DNA of 43,974 bases, from NCBI GenBank assembly GCA_018266055.1, contig JAFDYT010000007.1:70787-114760 (forward strand), written 5' to 3'. This document shows positions 7,767 to 16,559 of the stretch, in pieces (positions within the stretch are counted from its first letter, which is position 1; every line of letters starts with the position of its first letter). Made by a program: the position numbers and the translations under genes. Under the pieces are notes generated by a model, which ran no database searches, had not been told where the DNA came from, and worked only from the letters and a program-made list of their open reading frames with translations. The DNA is from Bacteroidota bacterium. GTDB lineage: Bacteria; Bacteroidota; Bacteroidia; Cytophagales; Cyclobacteriaceae.

Positions 7767-10700
7767 AAAAATTTTATTGCGTATTCTTCGCTTGTGCAGT
7801 AATGATATCATGCTCGTCAGATAAAAGTATTGAACGTGAGGGTAATTATCTTTTTACTAAACTCTCGGCGGGGCAAACAAATATCGATTTTGTCAATCGA
7901 CTGCAATTCGATTCCTATTTTAATATTTATACCTACAGAAATTTTTATAATGGTGGAGGAGTAGCGCTAGGCGATATAAATAATGACGGATTAATCGATA
8001 TTTATTTCTCGGCGAACCAATTACCTAATAAACTCTATCTTAACAAAGGCAACTTCACTTTTGAAGACATTACAGAAAAAGCTGGTGTTGCTGGAAATAA
8101 AGCATGGTCTACCGGTGTAAGCATGGCCGATGTAAATGGCGACGGCTGGCTTGATATTTACGTCTGTAACTCTGGCGATGTAAAAGGAGATAATCGTGAG
8201 AACGAACTCTTCATCAATAATGGTGATATGACTTTTAAAGAAAGTGCTAAGGAATACAACTTGGCCGATAGAGGATTTTCAACTCATGCAGCTTTTTTTG
8301 ATTATGATAATGACGGTGATCTTGATGTGTACATACTCAATAATTCATACCAGTCAATCGGTAGTTTCAATCTGAGGAAAAATGAACGTGGCGTGCGCAA
8401 CGAGCTCGGTGGACATAAGCTGATGCGCAACGATAACAATCACTTTAAGGACGTGAGCGTAGAGGCAGGAATTTACGGTAGCATCATTGCCTTTGGACTT
8501 GGAGTAACGGTAGGTGACATCAACAAAGATGGGTGGCAGGACATTTATGTGTCAAACGATTTTTTTGAAAGGGATTACCTCTACATCAATAACAAGAATG
8601 GCACTTTTACGGAGCACCTTCCGGAAGAAATGAAAAGTATTAGCGGGGCGTCAATGGGCGCAGATCTTGCAGACATAAACAACGATACGTATCCCGACAT
8701 TTTTGTAACGGAAATGCTCCCCAATGAAAATGCCAGGATCAAGACTGTTACCACATTTGAAAATTGGGATAGGTATCAATACAATGTGACCAATGGCTAT
8801 CACCACCAGTTCACACGCAATATGTTGCAGTTGAATAACGCCAACAATACCTTTAGCGACATCGGGCGACTAGCAAAGGTCGAGGCCACAGACTGGAGCT
8901 GGGGTGCGCTAATGTTTGACGCAGATAACGATGGGTGGCGAGATATTTTTGTGGCCAATGGCATTTATCAGGATTTAACAAATCAGGATTTTTTGCAATA
9001 CGCGAGCAGTGAAGAATTTGTGAAATCTGTTTTGATCGACAAGAAGGTCGACTATAAAAAACTAATCGATATAATACCCTCGCATCCTGTTTCAAATTTC
9101 TTCTTCAAGAATGATGGTAATCTGAAATTCCCAGACGAGACTGCGGAATGGGGTGTTAAGACTCCAGGGTTTTCAAACGGAAGTGCTTACGGTGATTTGG
9201 ATAACGATGGCGACCTTGACTTGGTAATAAACAATGTTAACATGGAAGCCTTTGTTTATAAAAACGAGGCTCAAAAACTTTATCCGCAAAACCATTACCT
9301 GAAATTTATTCTGGAAGGCTCCTCTAAAAACCCTCATGCGTTGGGTGCGAAGATCACGATACAAAATGGTATTCATAAATTTTATGCAGAACAAATGCCT
9401 ATGCGTGGATTTGAGAGTACTGTGGATGACCGGATCAATTTTGGGTTGGGTGATTTAGAAAGAGTTGATAAGGTTACCATTGAATGGCCCAACGGAACGG
9501 TTTCAGAATTGGACACTGTAAAGACAAACCAGATTTTGACAGTAAAGCAAAAAGACGCTGAGCACAAGGAGCAAACTAAATTGGAACCCTCCAAGAAAAT
9601 TTTTACAGCTTTGGATCCAAATGAAAAAGGGATTGGATTCCGGCATATCGAAAATGATTTTGTTGATTTTGATAGAGACCGGTTAATCTATCACATGATG
9701 AGTACTGAAGGCCCTAAGCTGAGTACGGGAGATTTTAACAAGGATGGGCTCACGGATTTTTATATTGGAGGAGCAAAGGATCAGCCAGGTAATTTGTACG
9801 TGCAAAACGCAAACGGAAAATTTAGTGCGACAAATCTTGAAGTTTTTTCCGAGGACAAAGCGTCCGAGGATTTGGAAAGTGTTTTTTTTGATGCCGATGG
9901 CAATGGCACAACGGATCTTTATGTGTGCAGCGGTGGAAATGAATTTTCGTCAAACTCAACTGCTTTAATTAACCGACTTTATCTCAATGATAAGAGTGGC
10001 AAATTAAAGAAGTCAAATCAGCTGTTCCCTACTTCAAAATTTGAAAGCACGTCTTGTGTGAAGACAGCCGATTATGATAAAGATGGTGACTTAGACCTTT
10101 TTGTTGGAGTCCGCTTGGAACCATTTAAATACGGAATTCCATGCAATGGATATTTGCTTCAAAACGATGGTAAGGGAAATTTCAAAGAAATCTCTGATCA
10201 GCTGGCGCCAGGGCTCAAGAATCTTGGAATGATAAAGGATGCCGAATGGGTCGACGTTGATGCTGACGGCGACTCTGACCTAATTGTAGTTGGCGAATGG
10301 ATGGGGATTACTCTTTTCATAAATGAAAAAGGTAAGCTAATCAATCGCTCGAAAGAATCTGGCCTTGAAAAAACGAATGGGTGGTGGAATACAATTGCCG
10401 CTTCTGATTTAGACCATGATGGAGATATTGACTTTGTGGTGGGCAATCATGGGTTGAATTCCAGGTTCAGGGCATCCATTGAAAAACCAGTGACCATGTA
10501 TGTAAGTGATTTCGATAAGAATGGCTCTATTGAACAAATCGTTTGTACTTACAACGGCGAAAAAAGTTACCCCATGGCATTGCGTCACGATTTGATTTCG
10601 CAGATCCCTTCATTGAAAAAGAAATTTTTGAAATACGAAAGTTATAAAGACGCAACCATGGAGGATATTTTTTCACAGCAGCAGTTGAGTGAGGCTTTGA

Positions 10701-11086
10701 AGTTGGAGGCCGACGTGTTGACTTCGTCTGTGCTCATCAATGATGGAAAAGGAAAATTCGCGTTGAAAGAGTTGCCAGTGGAAGCCCAGTTTTCTCCCAT
10801 GTTTGGAATTGAAACAGGAGACTTCGACGGAGACGGCAATGAAGATATTTTGATGGGCGGGAATCTTTATCGAGTGAAGCCTGAAGTAGGGCGATACGAT
10901 GCTAGCTATGGAGTTTTTCTAAAAGGAGACGGCAAAGGAAATTTTTCGAATATTAAAACCAAGGACTCTGGGTTTTTTGTGGATGGTGAAGTGCGTGATA
11001 TCAAGAAAATCAAAATCGGAAAATCAGATTACGTTCTTGTCGCACGGAACAATGATACACCGTTGATCTTCAAAATCAATCCATAG
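7763..11086 (+). CDS. Long FG-GAP/VCBS repeat lipoprotein with central ASPIC/UnbV domain (CRTAC1-like)
   Basis: This is a lipoprotein of 1107 residues. The frame is open further upstream, but the ATG at 7763 overlaps the previous stop and gives the signal MKKFYCVFFACAVMISC, so it is the start. The N-terminal half has repeated DxNxDGxxD motifs (DINNDGLIDIY, DVNGDGWLDIY, DYDNDGDLDVY, DINKDGWQDIY, DLDNDGDLDLV). An ASPIC/UnbV segment lies at about residues 515-595 (MRGFESTVDDRINFGLGD, IEWPNGTVSEL). A linker with FRHIENDFVDFDRDRLIYH leads into a second FG-GAP half (DFNKDGLTDFY, DYDKDGDLDLF, DVDADGDSDLI, DLDHDGDIDFV, DFDGDGNEDIL). The protein resembles two propellers joined by ASPIC. It is expected at the outer membrane and its calcium-binding loops look intact. 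Ligand and role are unknown. Confidence 0.88.
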   Translation: MKKFYCVFFACAVMISCSSDKSIEREGNYLFTKLSAGQTNIDFVNRLQFDSYFNIYTYRNFYNGGGVALGDINNDGLIDIYFSANQLPNKLYLNKGNFTFEDITEKAGVAGNKAWSTGVSMADVNGDGWLDIYVCNSGDVKGDNRENELFINNGDMTFKESAKEYNLADRGFSTHAAFFDYDNDGDLDVYILNNSYQSIGSFNLRKNERGVRNELGGHKLMRNDNNHFKDVSVEAGIYGSIIAFGLGVTVGDINKDGWQDIYVSNDFFERDYLYINNKNGTFTEHLPEEMKSISGASMGADLADINNDTYPDIFVTEMLPNENARIKTVTTFENWDRYQYNVTNGYHHQFTRNMLQLNNANNTFSDIGRLAKVEATDWSWGALMFDADNDGWRDIFVANGIYQDLTNQDFLQYASSEEFVKSVLIDKKVDYKKLIDIIPSHPVSNFFFKNDGNLKFPDETAEWGVKTPGFSNGSAYGDLDNDGDLDLVINNVNMEAFVYKNEAQKLYPQNHYLKFILEGSSKNPHALGAKITIQNGIHKFYAEQMPMRGFESTVDDRINFGLGDLERVDKVTIEWPNGTVSELDTVKTNQILTVKQKDAEHKEQTKLEPSKKIFTALDPNEKGIGFRHIENDFVDFDRDRLIYHMMSTEGPKLSTGDFNKDGLTDFYIGGAKDQPGNLYVQNANGKFSATNLEVFSEDKASEDLESVFFDADGNGTTDLYVCSGGNEFSSNSTALINRLYLNDKSGKLKKSNQLFPTSKFESTSCVKTADYDKDGDLDLFVGVRLEPFKYGIPCNGYLLQNDGKGNFKEISDQLAPGLKNLGMIKDAEWVDVDADGDSDLIVVGEWMGITLFINEKGKLINRSKESGLEKTNGWWNTIAASDLDHDGDIDFVVGNHGLNSRFRASIEKPVTMYVSDFDKNGSIEQIVCTYNGEKSYPMALRHDLISQIPSLKKKFLKYESYKDATMEDIFSQQQLSEALKLEADVLTSSVLINDGKGKFALKELPVEAQFSPMFGIETGDFDGDGNEDILMGGNLYRVKPEVGRYDASYGVFLKGDGKGNFSNIKTKDSGFFVDGEVRDIKKIKIGKSDYVLVARNNDTPLIFKINP

Positions 11087-14000
11087 GTGATGTCCCAGCA
11101 ACTTTGTCAAAATAAAGTAAGATTCGGTGCGCTCTTCATTTTCGTAATCTTACTGTTGATCTCGTGTCAGGAGAAAGAACAACCGACGTTATTTACACTT
11201 CTCCCGGAAAAAGAAACAGGAGTTGAGTTCACGAATCTTTTAAAAGAAGATACCGCGTTTAACATTATTGAGTATCTCTATTTCTACAATGGCGCTGGTG
11301 TGGCCGCTGGCGACATCAACAATGATGGGCTCGTTGACTTGTATTTCTCTTCCAATCAAAACAGCAATCGTCTTTATCTTAACAGAGGCAATTTTAAATT
11401 TGAGGACATCACCGTAAAGTCAAACACGCAAGGTGTTGGCAATTGGAAAACTGGCGTAACCATGGCCGATGTAAATGGCGATGGCTTTCTCGATATCTAT
11501 GTGTGTGGAGTTGGAAAGTATAAGAAATTTAATTCGCGAAATCAGCTCCTGATTAACAACCATGATCTGACCTTCACCGATAAAACGGAAGAATATGGAT
11601 TGAACTTCCAGGGGTTTTCTACACAAGCCGTTTTTTTTGACTATGACCTCGATGGTGACCTTGACTGTTATTTGCTTAATCATTCGGTACATAGCTCTCG
11701 TGCCATTGGAAATGTATCGAAGCGATTTACCCATGACTCGTTAGCAGGCGACAAACTTTTTGAAAATCTTTTGTTCGACCACGGAAAAAAAGGAGATGGA
11801 CATTTTAAAGAGGTCACTGAAAAGGCGGGCATTTTGAATAGCGCGATTGGCTATGGTCTAGGTGTTTCTGTTTCCGATATCAACCTTGATGGTTACCCGG
11901 ATATTTATGTGTCCAATGATTTTCAGGAAAATGATTATCTCTATCTCAATAATAAAAACGGAACATTTCGTCAGGTTCTGGAAAAATCATTAGGTCATAG
12001 TTCGCGCTTCTCCATGGGTAACGACGTGGCGGATTTTAATAATGACGCGCGTCCGGATCTCCTCACGCTCGACATGTTGCCAAGTCAGGAGGATGTTATC
12101 AAAACCAGCGCTGGTGACGATCCCTATGAAATTTATCGATATAAACTGAAATCTGGATTTTATTATCAGACCGCACGCAATTGTCTTCAACTTAACCAAT
12201 TTGTTTCCGACACTTCGGTACTTTTCAGTGACATCGCGTGGCAGGCCAACGTAGCGGCAACGGATTGGAGTTGGTCTCCATTGATGGCTGACTTTGATAA
12301 CGACGGATGGAAGGATATTCTCATCACCAACGGTATCATGCGCCGACCCAACGACATGGATTATATTACCTATATCTCCGATCAGGGTGTGCAGGAGAAA
12401 CTCCAGAAGATGGACGCAGAAGATATGAAAGTGTTGGAACAAATGCCCGCCGGCAAGGTTTCAAATTTTGGATTTAAGAACTCTGGCCAATGGGAATTTA
12501 AAGATATGACCAGCGCCTGGGGATTGGAGCGTGCTTCATTTTCAAATGGAGCAGCGTATGCAGATCTGGATAACGACGGTGATCTTGATCTTGCAATCAA
12601 CAACATCAATGAACCAGCTTTTATTTACCGTAACAATAGTGTTGGACAATCCTTTCTCAAGATTGTGCCTCAGGGAAAAAATGGAAATAATTTTGGCATC
12701 GGTGTCAAGGTACTTTGTTATTCTGGCGGTAAGAAATTCTACTACGAAGTTTCTTCTACCCGAGGGTTTTCATCTTCTGTTGATACACGAATAAATATTG
12801 GCCTTGGCCCTATAAGCAAGATTGATTCTCTTTTTATTGTCTGGCCTTCCGGGAAGACTGAAAGAAAAGCAAATGTTTTGACCAACCAAACGCTAACTGC
12901 TAAGGAGAGTGATGCTACTCTTGTTTTCGACTTCGCAAAAAGTTCAACTACTAAATTTTTAGTGAATCAACTGTCACGAACGGAGATTCCAGATTTTCGC
13001 CATCGTGAAGACGATTACAACGCTTTTACACGAGAAAACCTGATGCCTCAGATGTTGACAAACGAAGGACCTCCTTTGGCCGTGGCCGATGTGGATGGTG
13101 ATGGCTTGGACGACGTGTTTGTTGGCGGTGGTAAGGGGCAAAGCGGAGTTTTATTTTTTCAACGAAATGGAGCGTTTCAGAAAACGTATTCTGAACCTTT
13201 TGAGATTGATTCAGCAAGTGAAGATGTGGATGCAGCTTTTTTTGATGCCGACAGCGATGGTGACAAAGACTTGGTGGTTGTGGGCGGCGGGCAGGAAGTC
13301 AAAGATAAAAATGAAGTGTTGCGGCCGCGCTTGTACCTTAATTCCGGTCGCGGAAATTTTGTAAAACGCGAAGACTTTGCTGTAAATCTTTTTCTAAATG
13401 CATCATGCGTGAAGCCGGCTGATTTCGACAACGACGGAGATACAGATCTTTTTATTGGTGCGAGCGCTATGCCTTTGCTTTATGGAATGAGTCCGGCAAG
13501 CTACCTTCTGGTGAATGATGGCAAAGGAAATTTTCAACCCAAAATAAACTGGTTGGGAAATAGTCAGTTCTCTAATATCCCACCGAATCGCATCGGCATG
13601 ATAAAAGATGCTGCATGGACCGACCTGAACAAAGACGGATTACTTGACTTGGTGGCGGTGGGAGAGTGGATGCCAGTTACTGTACTCATTCAACAACCTG
13701 GAAATATTTTTATGAATGAAACTTCAAAGTGGGGGTTGGCCAATTCTTCAGGCTGGTGGAACACGATTGAAGTGGCCGACTTTGACCATGATGGCGACGA
13801 TGACTTTGTTCTTGGCAACATGGGGTTAAATACCCGATTGAAAACTTCAGATAAAAAACCACTAAAAATGATTCTTGGAGATTTTGATGGCAACGGAAGT
13901 TCGGATCATATTCTTCTCTATTTCAATGGCGATAAAAGTTACCCGTTTGCTACACGCGATCAATTGGTAAAGCAAGTGCCTTATCTGAAAAAGAAATTCC

Positions 14001-14485
14001 TGAATTACAAAGATTATAGAAACGTAACGACACAGGATATTCTTTCGCCGGCACAGGAAGGGCAGTCGGCGGAGTTACGAATTAATGAATTGCGGAGTGT
14101 GTATTTGCGAAACGATGGCACTCATCTGATTTCGATACCCTTGCCTCAGGAAGCACAGGTTTCCCCTGTGGAAGCAATTGCCACAGCCGATATTAATGAC
14201 GATGGCCACACAGACATTCTTCTGGGAGGTAATCTGCGTACTGTTCAAACAGAACTCGGCCCGTATGATGCCAGCCTGGGCTTGATATTGCTGGGCGATG
14301 GAAAAGGAAAATTTAATGCTATTCCTCCATCTGAATCGGGGTTTGTTGTGAAAGGTGAAATACGGAGTATTCGCGCAGTGAAAACTTCTGGAAAAGGAAT
14401 TATTTTTTTAGCTTCAAGAAATAATGATAAGATCATAGGCTTTAGAAGCCTTTCGCTAAATAACACTTCACTGTATTCAAAATAA
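11087..14485 (+). CDS. Third FG-GAP/VCBS repeat lipoprotein with central ASPIC/UnbV domain
   Basis: This protein of up to 1132 residues follows the previous stop codon without a gap. GTG 11087 and ATG 11090 are adjacent alternative starts. The lipobox is LLISC at about residue 27. The architecture matches the preceding gene: N-terminal FG-GAP motifs (DINNDGLVDLY, DVNGDGFLDIY, DYDLDGDLDCY, DLDNDGDLDLA) and an ASPIC/UnbV segment near residue 560 (STRGFSSSVDTRINIGLG, VWPSGKTERKANVLTNQT). A second half follows (FRHREDDYNAFTRENLMPQ, DVDGDGLDDVF, DFDNDGDTDLF, DFDHDGDDDFV, DINDDGHTDIL). Divergence from its neighbour is clear along the whole length, so the duplication is old. The residues after the lipid cysteine (QEKEQ) are charged, as in surface-exposed lipoproteins of this phylum, a tentative reading. 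Confidence 0.88.
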   Translation: MMSQQLCQNKVRFGALFIFVILLLISCQEKEQPTLFTLLPEKETGVEFTNLLKEDTAFNIIEYLYFYNGAGVAAGDINNDGLVDLYFSSNQNSNRLYLNRGNFKFEDITVKSNTQGVGNWKTGVTMADVNGDGFLDIYVCGVGKYKKFNSRNQLLINNHDLTFTDKTEEYGLNFQGFSTQAVFFDYDLDGDLDCYLLNHSVHSSRAIGNVSKRFTHDSLAGDKLFENLLFDHGKKGDGHFKEVTEKAGILNSAIGYGLGVSVSDINLDGYPDIYVSNDFQENDYLYLNNKNGTFRQVLEKSLGHSSRFSMGNDVADFNNDARPDLLTLDMLPSQEDVIKTSAGDDPYEIYRYKLKSGFYYQTARNCLQLNQFVSDTSVLFSDIAWQANVAATDWSWSPLMADFDNDGWKDILITNGIMRRPNDMDYITYISDQGVQEKLQKMDAEDMKVLEQMPAGKVSNFGFKNSGQWEFKDMTSAWGLERASFSNGAAYADLDNDGDLDLAINNINEPAFIYRNNSVGQSFLKIVPQGKNGNNFGIGVKVLCYSGGKKFYYEVSSTRGFSSSVDTRINIGLGPISKIDSLFIVWPSGKTERKANVLTNQTLTAKESDATLVFDFAKSSTTKFLVNQLSRTEIPDFRHREDDYNAFTRENLMPQMLTNEGPPLAVADVDGDGLDDVFVGGGKGQSGVLFFQRNGAFQKTYSEPFEIDSASEDVDAAFFDADSDGDKDLVVVGGGQEVKDKNEVLRPRLYLNSGRGNFVKREDFAVNLFLNASCVKPADFDNDGDTDLFIGASAMPLLYGMSPASYLLVNDGKGNFQPKINWLGNSQFSNIPPNRIGMIKDAAWTDLNKDGLLDLVAVGEWMPVTVLIQQPGNIFMNETSKWGLANSSGWWNTIEVADFDHDGDDDFVLGNMGLNTRLKTSDKKPLKMILGDFDGNGSSDHILLYFNGDKSYPFATRDQLVKQVPYLKKKFLNYKDYRNVTTQDILSPAQEGQSAELRINELRSVYLRNDGTHLISIPLPQEAQVSPVEAIATADINDDGHTDILLGGNLRTVQTELGPYDASLGLILLGDGKGKFNAIPPSESGFVVKGEIRSIRAVKTSGKGIIFLASRNNDKIIGFRSLSLNNTSLYSK

Positions 14486-14513
14486 TCTTGTAAAAGACTA
14501 AAACCTGTAGCGT

Positions 14514-16544
14514 ATGAAACAGATTGTAATTTTGATTTTAACCATGACGGTATCCCTGCAGGTTGCAGCTCAGTCTGCCGACGGATGGACGATCGAAGCG
14601 CAAAACATTGACCCCAAAAATTACTTTGGCGTGACGGTAGCCAACGGTATGATCGGCTTGGTTTCTTCGTCAGAGCCGATGAAGGTTAAAGACGTAGTGT
14701 TGAATGGTGCGTACGATTACTATCAGCGCGGGCGTGTATCAAACATTTTGAAGACATTCAATCACGTAAACATGAATCTGGAGGTGGATGGTCAGCGAAT
14801 TTCCCGTGCAAGTATTTCCGGATATCAGCAAAAGCTCGACATGAAAGGAGCTTCGCTCGCGACTACTTTTAGTGTGCAAGATAAAATTTCTGTGACGCAC
14901 ACCTTGATGGCACTTCGTCACTTGCCATATACCGCTTTGACTATTGTGGAGATCAAAGCGAAGAAAGACGTGCAAATTACTCCTATGAGTGTGATCGAAG
15001 CTCCTGATCATCTGGCCGATGTTAGGAACTTTTACAGTGAAATCGATCGACCTCATGTTCGCATTCCTCTTCTTACCTCGGTAGGTAAAAGCCCCTCCGG
15101 GAGATTGACGGTAGCGGTGAGCAACAGTTTTATTTTCGATGAACCACAAGGGAAAGAGCCACGCCTGATTCACGAAGATTGGGACTACAACATGCACCTG
15201 GCGAAGTTTACCAAGACGCTAAAAGCAGGAGAGACTTATCGCTTTGCAGTCGTCTCATCGGCGACCTGCTCTGCCCAATACAACGATCCGATGAACGAAG
15301 CGGAACGCCTTACCATATTTGCCAAACTTGAAGGCACTCAGCGATTGCTCGATCGCCACACAGAAGCCTGGAACGAACTCTGGAAGAGCGACATCGTAAT
15401 TGATGGAGATATCCAGGTGCAGCGCGACGTGCGCTTTGCTTTGTACCATTTGTATTCTTTTGCCAGGGCCGGCACGGCGTACAGCCTTTCACCTATGGGG
15501 CTTTCCGGGTTAGGGTACAACGGGCACGTGTTTTGGGATACGGAACTATGGATGTACCCGCCGCTGCTGGTGATGCAACCGGAGATAGCTAAGTCATTGC
15601 TTGAGTATCGCTATCAGCGATTGGATGCCGCCAGGAAAAATGCATTCTCTCATGGCTACAAAGGCGCCATGTTTCCCTGGGAATCTTCAGCCGAGGGAAC
15701 AGAGGACACGCCGGTGTGGGCATTGACCGGACCCTTTCAGCAGCATATTTCCGGCTGTGTGGGTTGGGCGTGCTGGAAGTATTATCAGGTAACTAAAGAT
15801 AAACTCTGGCTGCGCGACCGTGGTTTTCCGATCTTAAAAGAGGTGGCAGACTTCTGGGCTAGCCGTGTTGAGCGGAAAGGCCCTGGACGATTTGAAATCA
15901 ACAATGTGATCGGCGCCAACGAATGGCAAGAGAACATTGACAACAATGCGTTTACCAACGCCATGGCCATTACCGCATTGCGCTACGCCACGCAGGCGGC
16001 AAAAGAACTTGCCTTGACGCCTGATCCGGATTGGGAAATTGTGGCGCAAAATATTCCTGTACTAAAATTCCCTGACGGAACGACCAAGGAAAACACAACT
16101 TACGATGGAGTTGAGATTAAACAGGCTGACGTGAATCTTTTGGCTTTCCCGTTGGAATACATTACCGATCCTGCTCAAATTGAAAAAGACCTGAAATATT
16201 ACGAGCCCCGCATGTCAGCCAACGGCCCTGCCATGGGCAATTCTGCACTGTCGACGCTTTACTCCAAGCTTGGTAAAGTTGATAAAGCCACAGAATTGTT
16301 TATCAAAAGCTACAAGCCTAATCAGGTGCCTCCATTTGGCGTGTTGGCTGAGACGGCCGGTGGCACAAATCCCTACTTCGCTACCGGCGCGGGTGGTTTT
16401 TTACAGGCTGTAATTTTTGGTTTTGGAGGTTTGCAGATAACAGATAGTGGCATTGTGCAAAACAACAGTAAATTGCCAAAAAATTGGACCAGCCTTCGGA
16501 TCAAAAACACTGGGCCAAAGCATATCGATTATCAAGTAAAATAA
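14514..16544 (+). CDS. Secreted GH65 glycoside hydrolase (hydrolase type, not phosphorylase)
   Basis: This 676-residue protein has a signal peptide ending near VAAQ (residue 20), so it is periplasmic or secreted. The GH65 (alpha/alpha)6 core shows GHVFWDTELWMYPP (338-350), the acid-containing motif GANEWQENIDN with candidate catalytic Glu470, and IKQADVNLLAFP (535-546). In phosphorylases, the segment after this carries a phosphate-binding His-Ser stretch, as in the maltose phosphorylase at 26290. Here the matching segment reads LAETAGGTNPYFATGAGGFLQ (611-631), with Glu613 placed as a general base. That is the arrangement of GH65 hydrolases such as the bacterial alpha-1,2-glucosidase (kojibiose hydrolase), acid trehalase and animal PGGHG. 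I therefore predict an inverting alpha-glucosidase, probably for alpha-1,2-linked glucose. The exact substrate is uncertain. It lies 28 bases after the FG-GAP gene. Confidence 0.85.
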   Translation: MKQIVILILTMTVSLQVAAQSADGWTIEAQNIDPKNYFGVTVANGMIGLVSSSEPMKVKDVVLNGAYDYYQRGRVSNILKTFNHVNMNLEVDGQRISRASISGYQQKLDMKGASLATTFSVQDKISVTHTLMALRHLPYTALTIVEIKAKKDVQITPMSVIEAPDHLADVRNFYSEIDRPHVRIPLLTSVGKSPSGRLTVAVSNSFIFDEPQGKEPRLIHEDWDYNMHLAKFTKTLKAGETYRFAVVSSATCSAQYNDPMNEAERLTIFAKLEGTQRLLDRHTEAWNELWKSDIVIDGDIQVQRDVRFALYHLYSFARAGTAYSLSPMGLSGLGYNGHVFWDTELWMYPPLLVMQPEIAKSLLEYRYQRLDAARKNAFSHGYKGAMFPWESSAEGTEDTPVWALTGPFQQHISGCVGWACWKYYQVTKDKLWLRDRGFPILKEVADFWASRVERKGPGRFEINNVIGANEWQENIDNNAFTNAMAITALRYATQAAKELALTPDPDWEIVAQNIPVLKFPDGTTKENTTYDGVEIKQADVNLLAFPLEYITDPAQIEKDLKYYEPRMSANGPAMGNSALSTLYSKLGKVDKATELFIKSYKPNQVPPFGVLAETAGGTNPYFATGAGGFLQAVIFGFGGLQITDSGIVQNNSKLPKNWTSLRIKNTGPKHIDYQVK

Positions 16545-16559
16545 TTTAAGTCTTTTATT

